A DNA stretch of 8,065 nt, from the NCBI GenBank assembly GCA_022709995.1, contig JAKLHU010000078.1:1-8065 (forward strand), written 5' to 3'. A program made the position numbers and the translations under genes. The notes below the pieces were generated by a model. That model was not told the DNA's origin and ran no database searches. It saw nothing but the letters and a program-made list of their open reading frames with translations. Source of the DNA: Verrucomicrobiota bacterium (GTDB taxonomy: Bacteria; Verrucomicrobiota; Lentisphaeria; Oligosphaerales; Oligosphaeraceae). Below are positions 1-5,998 of the stretch, in pieces; the first letter of the stretch is position 1; each line of letters starts with the position of its first letter.

Positions 1-874
1 GCGCCTGCAAATACGCCGCCAAGGCCCGCTGCAAGGTGGCCTGTTCGGTTTCCGTGATGGGCTGGAAGTCAGCCATGGTGGCCAGATTGTCCAAAAGCTG
101 CTCCCGGGTGCTCATGCCGCTGAGAACCGTAAGGACGCCCGGCAGCGAAGCCGCATAGCGGATGGCCCAGGAGGCCAAGCTGCGACCCGGCGCCGCGTCC
201 CGCAAAATCGCCGCGGCCTTGTCGTTCAACGTCGCCAAGGCGCCGCCCCGGACCGGCTCCATGATGATGCAGGGGAGATTCCTGGCTTGGGCCATCTCAT
301 ACAAAACGCGCGCGTTCTGAAGATCCCAATCCAGGTAGTTGAGCTGAATCTGGACAAAGTCCCAGCTGAATTCATCCAGCAGATACCGCATCAGCGCCAG
401 CGGCCCATGAAACGAAAAGCCAAATTGGCGGATACGGCCCGACTTCTTTTCCCGATGCAGTTCGGCAAGGACTTTCTCCTTGACGTAGAGACGGTCAAAT
501 TCCTCGCGGGTCGACAGCGAGTGCAGAAGATAGTAATCAAAATAACCGACCTGGCAGCGTTCCAACTGGTCGGCGAACAGCTTCCGCGCCCCGGACAAGT
601 CCGGCAAAAGCCAACCCGGCATTTTGCTGGCCAGGTAAAAACTGTCGCGCGGGAATTTTTTCAGGACGGAACCGACAAAAGGCTCGGACTGGCCGCTGAG
701 GTAGCCCCAGGCCGTGTCGAAATAATTGACGCCCTGTTCATAGGCATATTCCAGCATCGCGGTCGCGGCCGGGACGTCAATGTCCTTGCTGCCGGCCACC
801 AGGGGCAAACGCATGCAGCCGAAGCCCAGCTTGGAAACCGGCGGCGCGGGGGTGGCGAGATGCTTTTTGGTCAT
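1..874 (-). CDS. Aldo/keto reductase, C-terminus cut by window edge
   Basis: NAD(P)H-dependent oxidoreductase with a TIM-barrel fold; substrate unknown, cytoplasmic. Reading the minus strand from ATG at 872-874 gives 291 residues without a stop to the window edge. The N-terminus has the family opening KLGFGCMRLP (residues 15-24). The catalytic tetrad is visible: D53 and Y58 in FDTAWGY, K84 in LASKMPG and H118 in YYLLHSL. Later barrel motifs are GRIRQFGFSFHG (147-158), QIQLNY (175-180) and IIMEPVRGG (203-211), then SGMSTREQLLDN (252-263). This pattern fits the COG1453 'predicted oxidoreductase' type, many of which end in a ferredoxin-like CxxCxxC domain; that part would lie outside the window. 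An AGAGG site lies 9 nt before the chosen ATG. An in-frame ATG 9 nt earlier (881-883) touches the SD and is less likely. Confidence 0.93.
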   Translation of the reverse strand, partial: MTKKHLATPAPPVSKLGFGCMRLPLVAGSKDIDVPAATAMLEYAYEQGVNYFDTAWGYLSGQSEPFVGSVLKKFPRDSFYLASKMPGWLLPDLSGARKLFADQLERCQVGYFDYYLLHSLSTREEFDRLYVKEKVLAELHREKKSGRIRQFGFSFHGPLALMRYLLDEFSWDFVQIQLNYLDWDLQNARVLYEMAQARNLPCIIMEPVRGGALATLNDKAAAILRDAAPGRSLASWAIRYAASLPGVLTVLSGMSTREQLLDNLATMADFQPITETEQATLQRALAAYLQA

Positions 875-1040
875 CCGTAACATCCTCTTTCTGGTTGGGC
901 TATCGGTTCAACTCCGCCAATTGCTTATGTCATACTTTAGCATGCAATGGTGATTTTTCCCGACCGGCGGCGCAAACACACGGCTGTCCCCCCGTGGATT
1001 TTTGCCGTGAGCATGGAATTTTCAAATCGCAGGGCTTGCT

Positions 1041-1094
1041 TTACCGGGCGATGACCGTTACGTTTTCATAACGCCCGATTCCTATTTCAGTCAC
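1041..1094 (-). CDS. Possible 17-residue leader or mini-ORF upstream of the reductase
   Basis: A GTG at 1092-1094 (minus) follows a perfect AGGAGG (complement of 1100-1105) with a 5-nt spacer. It opens 17 codons (VTEIGIGRYENVTVIAR) ending in TAA at 1041-1043. The same frame stays open further upstream to an ATG at 1253, giving at most 70 codons, but nothing in that extension looks like a protein. The mini-ORF reads toward the reductase gene. It could be a translated leader, the degraded end of a former gene, or chance. The peptide has no recognised family and no run of one amino acid that would suggest classical attenuation. The strong SD is the only real support. Confidence 0.25.
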   Translation of the reverse strand: MTEIGIGRYENVTVIAR

Positions 1095-1150
1095 GTCAAC
1101 CTCCTCTGGCAGTTGGCGCCATCCGTGTCTGGTGCGTGCACTTGCCAGCG

Positions 1151-1179
1151 GCGACACCATGTTTGCAGCCATGTAAAAT
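1151..1179 (+). promoter_or_regulatory. Candidate sigma70-type promoter for the beta-helix gene
   Basis: GCGACA (1151-1156) and TAAAAT (1174-1179) are separated by exactly 17 nt. They match the -35 and -10 consensus at 4/6 and 5/6 positions. Transcription would begin near 1186, about 25 nt before the ATG chosen for the beta-helix gene. This argues against translation from the farther upstream ATG at 1136. Sequence match only. Confidence 0.4.
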
Positions 1180-1210
1180 TGATGATCAGCATTGCGAAAG
1201 CGACACCAAC

Positions 1211-3856
1211 ATGCACCCACGCACCAACCCGCCAGCGAAGAGAATGCCATCATGCCGCCAGTCCATGTGGGCCATGGCCATCTTCCTGGTCTTGCTGTTT
1301 TCAGGAGTGGCTAACGCCGCGACCTGGCATGTCGATGCCGCCCGCGCGGATGACACCGGCGACGGCACGAGCTGGGACACCGCCAAGAAAAGCATCCAGG
1401 CGGCCGTGACCGCGGCCGCGGCAGGCGACCTCATCCTGGTCACGGATGGCGTCTACGCACCGTTCGTCGCCGGCGCCGTCGCCATCACCATCCGCAGCGT
1501 CAACGGCGCCGAACACACCATCGTCGACGGCAACGGCGCGGAGCGCTGCGCAACCTTGGGAACGGACCTCGTGGCCAGCGACACCGTCCTGGACGGCTTT
1601 ACCCTGCAAAACGGCAAGGCCGAAAAAGGCGGCGGCGCCGCTTACGGCATCCTGGCCAACTGCCGGCTGACGGGCAATGCGGCCGACTACGGCGGCGGCG
1701 CCTACGGCTGCACCTTGACCAACTGCAGCCTGGACGGCAACTCCGCTGACACCAGCGACACCGACGGCAGCGACGGCGACGGCGGCGGCGCTTACCAGTG
1801 CACGCTCACGGACTGCACGCTGACCGCCAACCGCGCCGGCAGCGGCGGCGGCGCCAGCAACAGCAACTTGTCAAACTGCGACTTGACGCAGAACGACGCC
1901 GAATGGTACAAGCTGTTTGACGTTTTGTACTTTGGCCTGGGCGGCGGCGCCAAAGACTGCACCCTGACCAACTGCACCATCGCCGGTAATTCCGCGGCCA
2001 ACGGCGGCGGCGCCTTCAACTGCACCCTGACCGCCTGCGCCCTGACCAACAACTCCGCCTTTGCCAGCGGCGGCGGGGCCTTCGACTGCGACTTGGAAAA
2101 CTCCTCCCTCTCCGGCAATTCCGCCACTGACGAAGACGGCGGCGGAACCTACGACTGCACCCTCGCCAATTGCCTGGTGGCCGGAAATGACGCCGCCAAG
2201 AGCGGCGGCGGAACCTACGGCAGTACCCTCATCAACTGCACCGTGACCGGCAATGCCGCCCTCCTCGGCGGCGGCGGGACCTACCGCGGCACCCTCGCCA
2301 ACTGCATTGTCTGGGGTAACGACGCCGCCGCCAGAGCCAATTATTACGACTCCACGCTTTCTTTTTCCTGCTCCGAGCCGCTGCCGGCCGGGGCGGGAAA
2401 CATCAGCGCCAATCCATTGTTCATCAATGCCGCTGCCGGCGATTACCGCCTGCGCGCCAGCTCGCCCTGTCTCAACAAAGGCGACAATGCACGTTCGCCA
2501 GGCAACACCGACCTCGTCGGCAATCCGCGCATCAGCCACGGAATCGTCGACATGGGCGCGTATGAAACGTCCATCTTCGCCAACCTGGCGATCGCGCCCG
2601 ACACCGGCGCCCCCGGCGACTTCGTCACCCAGCTCGCTCATGGCGAAAATCTCACCATCAGCGGCATCCTGCAAGAGGCATTGCTGACCATCGCCGTCGC
2701 CAACGGCGGAACCGTCCTGGACCAGAAGACGTGCGCCGGCGACGACCAGGCCTTCGACCTCGCCTTCCCGCTCCCCGAAGGGACCCACGCCCTGACCATC
2801 ACCGTCACCGACCAGGCCGGCAACAGCAATGCCGTTGAACAGACCGTCGTCATCGACAACACGGCGCCGACGGCCGCCGACCTGGCCCTCGCCCCCGACA
2901 CCGGCGCCCCCGGCGACTTCGTCACCCAGCTCGCTAACGGCGAAAATCTCACCATCAGCGGCATCCTGCAAGAGGCATTGCTGACTATCGCCATCGCTAG
3001 TGGCGAGACCGTCCTGGGCCAGAAGCCGTGCGCCGGCGACGACCAGGCCTTCGCCTTCGCCTTTCCGCTCGGCGAAGGAACCCATGACCTGGCCATCACC
3101 ACCTCGGACCGGGCCGACAACAGCGCCACCGTTGAACTGACCGTCGTCATCGACAACACAGCACCGCAATTCGCCATGAACTTGGCCATCGCGCCCGACA
3201 CCGGCGCCAAGGGCGACTTCGTCACCCAGCTCGCTCATGGCGAAAACCTCACCATCAGCGGCATCCTGCGGGAAGCATTGCTGACCATCGCCGTCGCCAA
3301 TGGCGAAACTACTCTGGGCCAGAAGACGTGCACCGGCGACGACCAGGCCTTCGCCATCGCCTTCCCGCTCGCCGAAGGAACCCATGACCTGACCATCACC
3401 ATCACCGACCAGGCCAGCAACGGCACTTCAAGCCAGCTGACCGTCACCATCGACAACACGACCTTGGACTACAACTGGCAGAACGGCTGGAATACCCTTT
3501 ACCTGCCTTTTGACAGCATGACGCCGGAAACGGCCGCCGCACTGTCCACCCTGCCCCGCTTTTCCCTCGCCGCCAACTGCTATGTCATGACGGCGACGAC
3601 GCCCCTGCATACCGTGATGTGGGTCTTCTGCGCCGACCGCACCCAGGCGCCGGCCTTGCGCGGAAACAGAACGGACGACCCGCCCCCAGACTTGGCCCAA
3701 CTGCCGCCTGGCCAATGGTCCTTCTTCGGCTTCGGACACGCCAACGACATGCCTTTGCCGCCGGGAAGCCTGGCCTGGGAATGGCAGGCGGGAAAATACG
3801 TCCTCGCCCAGACCATGCGACCCGGCCATGTCTACTGCTTCTACCGCGAGCCATGA
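1211..3856 (+). CDS. Secreted right-handed beta-helix protein with three Ig-like repeats
   Basis: Predicted exported or cell-surface protein of 881 residues; probably structural, adhesive or glycan-binding, with no catalytic site seen. The order of parts is: a signal peptide (about residues 1-36: basic start, hydrophobic IFLVLLFSG, cleavage after VANA); an opening WHVDAARADDTGDGTSWDTA typical of DUF1565/pectin-lyase-like helices; ten GGG-[A/T] coils (about 140-377) rich in CTLxNC; and a 'choice-of-anchor Q'-like closing part (about 365-454) with ISANPLFIN, DYRLRASSPC and VDMGAYE. Three nearly identical ~99-100-residue Ig-like units (about 459-753) follow, each running from APDTGA to VxIDNT. 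A C-terminal domain (about 752-881) opens with NGWNTLYLPF. The frame is open back to 1136, but I chose 1211 because it follows a candidate promoter and keeps a basic n-region; ATGs at 1244 or 1265 would also retain a signal peptide. No start has a clear SD. The TGA overlaps the next gene's ATG. Confidence 0.88.
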   Translation: MHPRTNPPAKRMPSCRQSMWAMAIFLVLLFSGVANAATWHVDAARADDTGDGTSWDTAKKSIQAAVTAAAAGDLILVTDGVYAPFVAGAVAITIRSVNGAEHTIVDGNGAERCATLGTDLVASDTVLDGFTLQNGKAEKGGGAAYGILANCRLTGNAADYGGGAYGCTLTNCSLDGNSADTSDTDGSDGDGGGAYQCTLTDCTLTANRAGSGGGASNSNLSNCDLTQNDAEWYKLFDVLYFGLGGGAKDCTLTNCTIAGNSAANGGGAFNCTLTACALTNNSAFASGGGAFDCDLENSSLSGNSATDEDGGGTYDCTLANCLVAGNDAAKSGGGTYGSTLINCTVTGNAALLGGGGTYRGTLANCIVWGNDAAARANYYDSTLSFSCSEPLPAGAGNISANPLFINAAAGDYRLRASSPCLNKGDNARSPGNTDLVGNPRISHGIVDMGAYETSIFANLAIAPDTGAPGDFVTQLAHGENLTISGILQEALLTIAVANGGTVLDQKTCAGDDQAFDLAFPLPEGTHALTITVTDQAGNSNAVEQTVVIDNTAPTAADLALAPDTGAPGDFVTQLANGENLTISGILQEALLTIAIASGETVLGQKPCAGDDQAFAFAFPLGEGTHDLAITTSDRADNSATVELTVVIDNTAPQFAMNLAIAPDTGAKGDFVTQLAHGENLTISGILREALLTIAVANGETTLGQKTCTGDDQAFAIAFPLAEGTHDLTITITDQASNGTSSQLTVTIDNTTLDYNWQNGWNTLYLPFDSMTPETAAALSTLPRFSLAANCYVMTATTPLHTVMWVFCADRTQAPALRGNRTDDPPPDLAQLPPGQWSFFGFGHANDMPLPPGSLAWEWQAGKYVLAQTMRPGHVYCFYREP
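1628..2340 (+). repeat. Ten-coil GGG[A/T] beta-helix repeat tract
   Basis: Ten coding repeats of about 21-33 residues, each starting GGGA or GGGT (ggcggcgg at DNA level), usually followed by xxCTLxNCxLxxNxA. Spacing varies because loops are inserted after coil 2 (Ser/Asp/Gly-rich) and coil 4 (EWYKLFDVLYFGL). The units are diverged, not exact copies. They resemble GGAI/FxxN-type polymorphic membrane protein repeats in style, though that is only an analogy. Confidence 0.85.
2584..3467 (+). repeat. Three tandem ~300-bp repeats encoding Ig-like domains
   Basis: Unit 1 starts near 2584, unit 2 at 2881 and unit 3 at 3181, so the periods are 297 and 300 bp. Long stretches are nearly identical at nucleotide level, for example ggcgacttcgtcacccagct and accatcagcggcatcctg in all three. 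The encoded units share GDFVTQLA, GENLTISGIL, ALLTIA, GDDQAF, FPL.EGTH and VxIDNT, the usual features of bacterial Ig-like beta-sandwich repeats. The high DNA identity points to recent duplication or gene conversion. Confidence 0.93.
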
Positions 3857-4422
3857 CCAGCCATGTCGAACGACGTGAACAACCGGAAACGCCCATGCCT
3901 GCCGACAATCCTTTGGACGCCTTTTCGCGAACCGAGCTTCTGGAACTGCTTGACTGCTTCGCCAAGAACATGATTGCCTTGGACGGCGTCTGGTTCCAAA
4001 GCCTGGAAAACACCCTCGGCATGGACACGGCCATGGAACATGACGTCAAGGTCTGGACCATGTTCGCAGAACTGGAAGGACGACGCATCAAGGCCTTTCT
4101 GCGCCTGCCCGACTATCCCGGCCTGGAAGGACTGCAACAGGCCCTGCCCCTGCATTTCAACGCCATGGCCAATGACATCGACATGCAACGGCCAGATGCG
4201 AACACGCTGATTTTCCGGACGATCTCCTGCCGGGTGCAGGCGGCGCGCTCCCGCAAAAACATGCCCTGGCATCCCTGCCTGCCGGCCGGCCTGGCCGAAT
4301 ACAGCAGTTACGCCAAGGCCATCGACAGCCGCATCGCCTGTAAAGCCATCAGCTGCCACCCATGCATCACCGACCCCTCCTGCGCCTGCGCCTGGCGGTT
4401 TACACTGCCGGAATCACCCTGA
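3853..4422 (+). CDS. DUF6125-like cysteine-rich cytosolic protein
   Basis: A 189-residue soluble protein with no signal peptide or membrane segment. It recalls the DUF6125 'cytosolic protein' family: LLELLDCFAKNMIALDGVWF (29-48), a helical middle with MDTAMEHDVKVWTMFAELEGRRI, then ISCRVQAARSRKNMPWHPC (124-142), a SSYAKAIDSRI segment, and a C-terminal cysteine cluster with C163, C168, C171, C177 and C179. The molecular function is unknown to me. The conserved cysteines suggest metal or cofactor binding (inference). The ATG overlaps the TGA of the beta-helix gene (ATGA), which favours translational coupling. An internal ATG at 3895 (MPADNPLD), preceded by a weak GGAA, would give 175 residues and keeps all conserved sequence. 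The frame is open far upstream inside the previous gene, but that part reads as an out-of-frame shadow. Confidence 0.75.
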   Translation: MTSHVERREQPETPMPADNPLDAFSRTELLELLDCFAKNMIALDGVWFQSLENTLGMDTAMEHDVKVWTMFAELEGRRIKAFLRLPDYPGLEGLQQALPLHFNAMANDIDMQRPDANTLIFRTISCRVQAARSRKNMPWHPCLPAGLAEYSSYAKAIDSRIACKAISCHPCITDPSCACAWRFTLPESP

Positions 4423-4456
4423 AACAACGAGACAAGCCCGACGACGCCAAACGGAA

Positions 4457-4489
4457 ACGGCCGCCGCCAGGACGCAACGGCCGCCGCCA
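4457..4489 (+). repeat. Short direct repeat, 13-mer with 20-bp period
   Basis: acggccgccgcca occurs at 4457-4469 and 4477-4489, in the convergent gap between the DUF6125-like gene and the glutathione peroxidase. It is GC-rich and no function is evident. Confidence 0.6.
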
Positions 4490-4507
4490 AACAAAGCGGC
4501 AAGCCGC
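4489..4507 (-). terminator. Weak terminator-like hairpin after glutathione peroxidase
   Basis: On the minus strand GCGG-CTTG-CCGC forms a short stem with a CUUG tetraloop, followed by TTTGTTT. It lies 22 nt past the TAA of the glutathione peroxidase, the expected position. The stem is only 4-5 bp and the T-tract is interrupted, so it may be weak or fortuitous. Confidence 0.3.
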
Positions 4508-4529
4508 CGGGACGCCGCCAGGCCAGCCA

Positions 4530-5015
4530 TCATTCGGCTAACAGCGTTTCAATGTCCTGGCGCATCCGGCGCGGATTGACCGCCGAAGCGTAACGCACGA
4601 TCTTTTCACCCGTACGGCTGACCAAAAATTTCGTGAAATTCCACTTGATGCTCTCGGTGCCGAGAATGCCCTTCGACTTCATTTTCAGAAAAATATACAA
4701 AGGGTGGGCTTTTTCGCCATTGACGTCGATCTTGGCGAACAATGGAAAAGTGACGTCATACGTCAAGGAACAGAACTCGACTATCTCTTGCTCCGAGGCC
4801 GGCTCCTGGCGGCCAAACTGATTGCAGGGGAAACCCATCACCAAGAGCCCCCGGTCACGGTACTGACGATGAAATTCCTCCAGTTCCCGGTACTGCGGGG
4901 TAAAGCCACAGCGGCTGGCGACATTGACAATCAAGCCCACCTTCCCCCGCAGCATGTCCAAGGATTGCTCGCGCCCGTCAATCGTCCGGACCGTTAGGCC
5001 ATAAATGTCTTCCAT
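4530..5015 (-). CDS. Glutathione peroxidase (Cys type, probably thioredoxin-linked)
   Basis: Reduces hydrogen and organic peroxides using a thiol donor; cytoplasmic oxidative-stress enzyme of 161 residues, normal length for bacterial members (BtuE/Gpx-like). The peroxidatic cysteine is C36 in NVASRCGFTPQY. The rest of the tetrad is Q70 in FPCNQFGRQEP, with W125 and N126 in IKWNFTKFLV. C82 in FCSLTYDVTFPLF sits where the resolving cysteine lies in two-Cys glutathione peroxidases, so thioredoxin is the likelier reductant (family knowledge). No selenocysteine is needed: codon 36 is an ordinary Cys. The start at 5013-5015 has an ideal GGAGG (complement of 5020-5024) 4 nt away. The frame is open further upstream to 5291, but that extension lacks family similarity. 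It has its own promoter and converges with the plus-strand pair. Confidence 0.96.
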   Translation of the reverse strand: MEDIYGLTVRTIDGREQSLDMLRGKVGLIVNVASRCGFTPQYRELEEFHRQYRDRGLLVMGFPCNQFGRQEPASEQEIVEFCSLTYDVTFPLFAKIDVNGEKAHPLYIFLKMKSKGILGTESIKWNFTKFLVSRTGEKIVRYASAVNPRRMRQDIETLLAE

Positions 5016-5019
5016 GTTT

Positions 5020-5024
5020 CCTCC
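5020..5024 (-). promoter_or_regulatory. Shine-Dalgarno fixing the glutathione peroxidase start
   Basis: GGAGG on the minus strand followed by AAAC and ATG. It decides the start at 5015 over upstream in-frame codons, and agrees with where similarity to the family begins. Confidence 0.85.
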
Positions 5025-5073
5025 ATAATTTTTCCCCCATTCAATAGGAAAATCTCTCCGCATTCTGCGACCT

Positions 5074-5102
5074 AGTGTAATGCATAATTCAAAATCTGAC
5101 AA
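5074..5102 (-). promoter_or_regulatory. Sigma70-type promoter for glutathione peroxidase
   Basis: On the minus strand TTGTCA (complement of 5097-5102, 5/6 to consensus) and TACACT (complement of 5074-5079, 4/6) are spaced by exactly 17 nt. Transcription would start near 5066, leaving a leader of about 50 nt that contains the GGAGG site. The spacer is A/T-rich, unlike the surrounding DNA. Confidence 0.6.
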
Positions 5103-5307
5103 GCCTGCCCCTAAAAAAAACTTTCCGCCGCCGTAATTCCGCACGCCAGCGGCACGAAAAGCAGCAAGCGATTGTCCCGCTGCCCGACAAAAAGCATGGA
5201 ACTTTTTTTCTTTATATCCGCAAGATTGCGCCCATCCGAAAAGTTGCCTACGCCGCGCTTGCCGCGACATCAAGGGCCATGAAACTGACACCAGCCAACC
5301 TTTGGTT

Positions 5308-5523
5308 TCACAGGAGCCTAACCGCGATTCCGGCAGCCTTTGCGGTCATGACGGCATGGAGACCGCTGTCCACGACACCCTCCTCGCGCGCGACCAATTT
5401 GGGTGGAGGTTCCCCCTTTGGGTGGGTGGGCTTGATTTCTACGGACAGCGGGAAAAATAGCTGGTCATGACGACGTTTGCCAGCGCTTTTGTGCAGTATC
5501 ATCTGAAGTAGTATCTTCCCCAT
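5308..5523 (-). CDS. Uncertain 71-residue hypothetical ORF
   Basis: ATG at 5521-5523 (minus) lies 9 nt after GGAGG and opens 71 codons ending in TGA at 5308. The N-terminal half is basic (KSAGKRRHD), the middle proline-rich (PTHPKGEPPPK) and the end alanine-rich. I recognise no family, signal peptide or motif. The SD lies within a palindrome (ggagacctcc) at the edge of the inverted repeat and may be accidental. It could be a real small gene, a decayed gene fragment, or chance; I favour the last two. Confidence 0.22.
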   Translation of the reverse strand: MGKILLQMILHKSAGKRRHDQLFFPLSVEIKPTHPKGEPPPKLVAREEGVVDSGLHAVMTAKAAGIAVRLL

Positions 5524-5536
5524 GACTGGAGACCTC

Positions 5537-5750
5537 CGAACAGTCCTCAGCCTGGCGTCTGGCGCTTCTTCCGGGACATGAAGCCGACGTCCACGACGTG
5601 ATGATCGGCAGTAACCTCCTTTGATGCAAATCCGCGCTCATCAGCGCAATCCGCGAATAAAAGGAAGGGGTAGTTGCCGGTCGTCATCACGTCTTGGGCC
5701 TCGGCGCATGCCCTTGAAAAAGCGCAAGGCGCCATGCCCGGGCTGTTCCG
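5537..5750. repeat. Long imperfect inverted repeat with ~90-bp arms
   Basis: The left arm (about 5537-5622) matches the reverse complement of the right arm (about 5659-5750). The best block pairs 5553-5604 with the complement of 5683-5734, about 41 of 52 positions equal by eye, including an exact gacgtgatga. Outward, cgaacag (5537-5543) corresponds to the complement of ctgttccg (5743-5750). Inward, cctcctttg faces aaaaggaagg. The ~36-bp centre contains atccgcg-type motifs (5629-5658) with GCGC-TCATCA-GCGC. It could be a MITE-like element, two copies of a dispersed repeat inserted tail to tail, or a structured RNA. No transposase is visible. Confidence 0.75.
5629..5658. repeat. Degenerate ATCCGCG tandem at the centre of the inverted repeat
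   Basis: Three consecutive 9-12-bp versions of one motif: aaatccgcgctc, atcagcgca, atccgcgaa. They form the loop region of the larger inverted repeat. They may be a replication or recombination scar, or part of a dispersed repeat family. Confidence 0.45.
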
Positions 5751-5998
5751 ATGGCCCCCTACTGGAGACGGAGGGATTGCTCGCCGCATCGCAAGAATAT
5801 TTGCCTGCCGTTTCCCAGGATAATTTTCCATAGGAGAGGTATATTAAGGTAGCGGCGGGGTTGAATGTCAGGACTTGGCTGCTGCCGTCCGCGGCGCCCC
5901 TTGGCCAAATGCCTCGCCGCCTACCCCCGCCACCTAAAACTCTTCCTCTCCAGCCTCTTCATCGCCCACTGTCGTGCACTCATGCTTGGTAATGCACC

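Larger units (their letters stand above)
875..1210. other. Divergent intergenic region between reductase and beta-helix gene
   Basis: No sizeable gene is convincing here. On the plus strand it holds a promoter-like pair just before the beta-helix gene. On the minus strand it holds a 17-codon mini-ORF with a strong SD, about 170 bp upstream of the reductase start. The mini-ORF sequence can also fold: CGGGCG near 1058 can pair with CGCCCG near 1072-1077, and CGTTA with TAACG inside it. No T-tract follows, so it is not a normal intrinsic terminator. No clear promoter for the reductase was found; A/T-rich sequence at 930-960 is the likeliest place. Confidence 0.6.
5016..5998. other. Long intergenic region with no convincing gene
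   Basis: Nearly 1 kb between the glutathione peroxidase start and the hydrolase start. It holds the glutathione peroxidase promoter (5074-5102), an A/T-rich patch with the dyad CGCAAGATTGCG (5219-5230), an uncertain 71-codon ORF (minus, 5308-5523), and a long inverted repeat (about 5537-5750). The stretch 5835-5998 is pyrimidine-rich and shows nothing recognisable. Reading frames here look unlike the protein-coding frames on either side, which suggests decayed sequence or a non-coding repeat element. Confidence 0.6.

Noticed and set aside
287..880. 197-codon open frame on the plus strand
   Set aside because: It is antisense to the aldo/keto reductase, whose minus-strand frame shows the catalytic tetrad; the plus frame has no family features.
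1136..1210. N-terminal extension of the beta-helix protein from ATG 1136
   Set aside because: It would put 25 extra residues before the signal peptide and start upstream of the candidate promoter.
1628..2340. Regularly spaced ggcggcgg motifs resembling an array
   Set aside because: Spacing varies and the units are in frame within a coding repeat; they are not CRISPR repeats.
1871..3385. 504-codon open frame on the minus strand
   Set aside because: Glycine/valine/alanine-rich mirror of the repetitive, GC-rich beta-helix gene; the repeats keep the antisense frame open.
5279..5470. 63-codon plus-strand ORF beginning MKLTPANLW
   Set aside because: No homology recognised, weak SD, and it overlaps the minus-strand ORF at 5308-5523; composition gives no coding support.
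5547..5831. 94-codon minus-strand frame and an overlapping 70-codon plus-strand frame
   Set aside because: Both run through the inverted repeat and share no recognisable protein features; the two arms do not keep a common reading frame.
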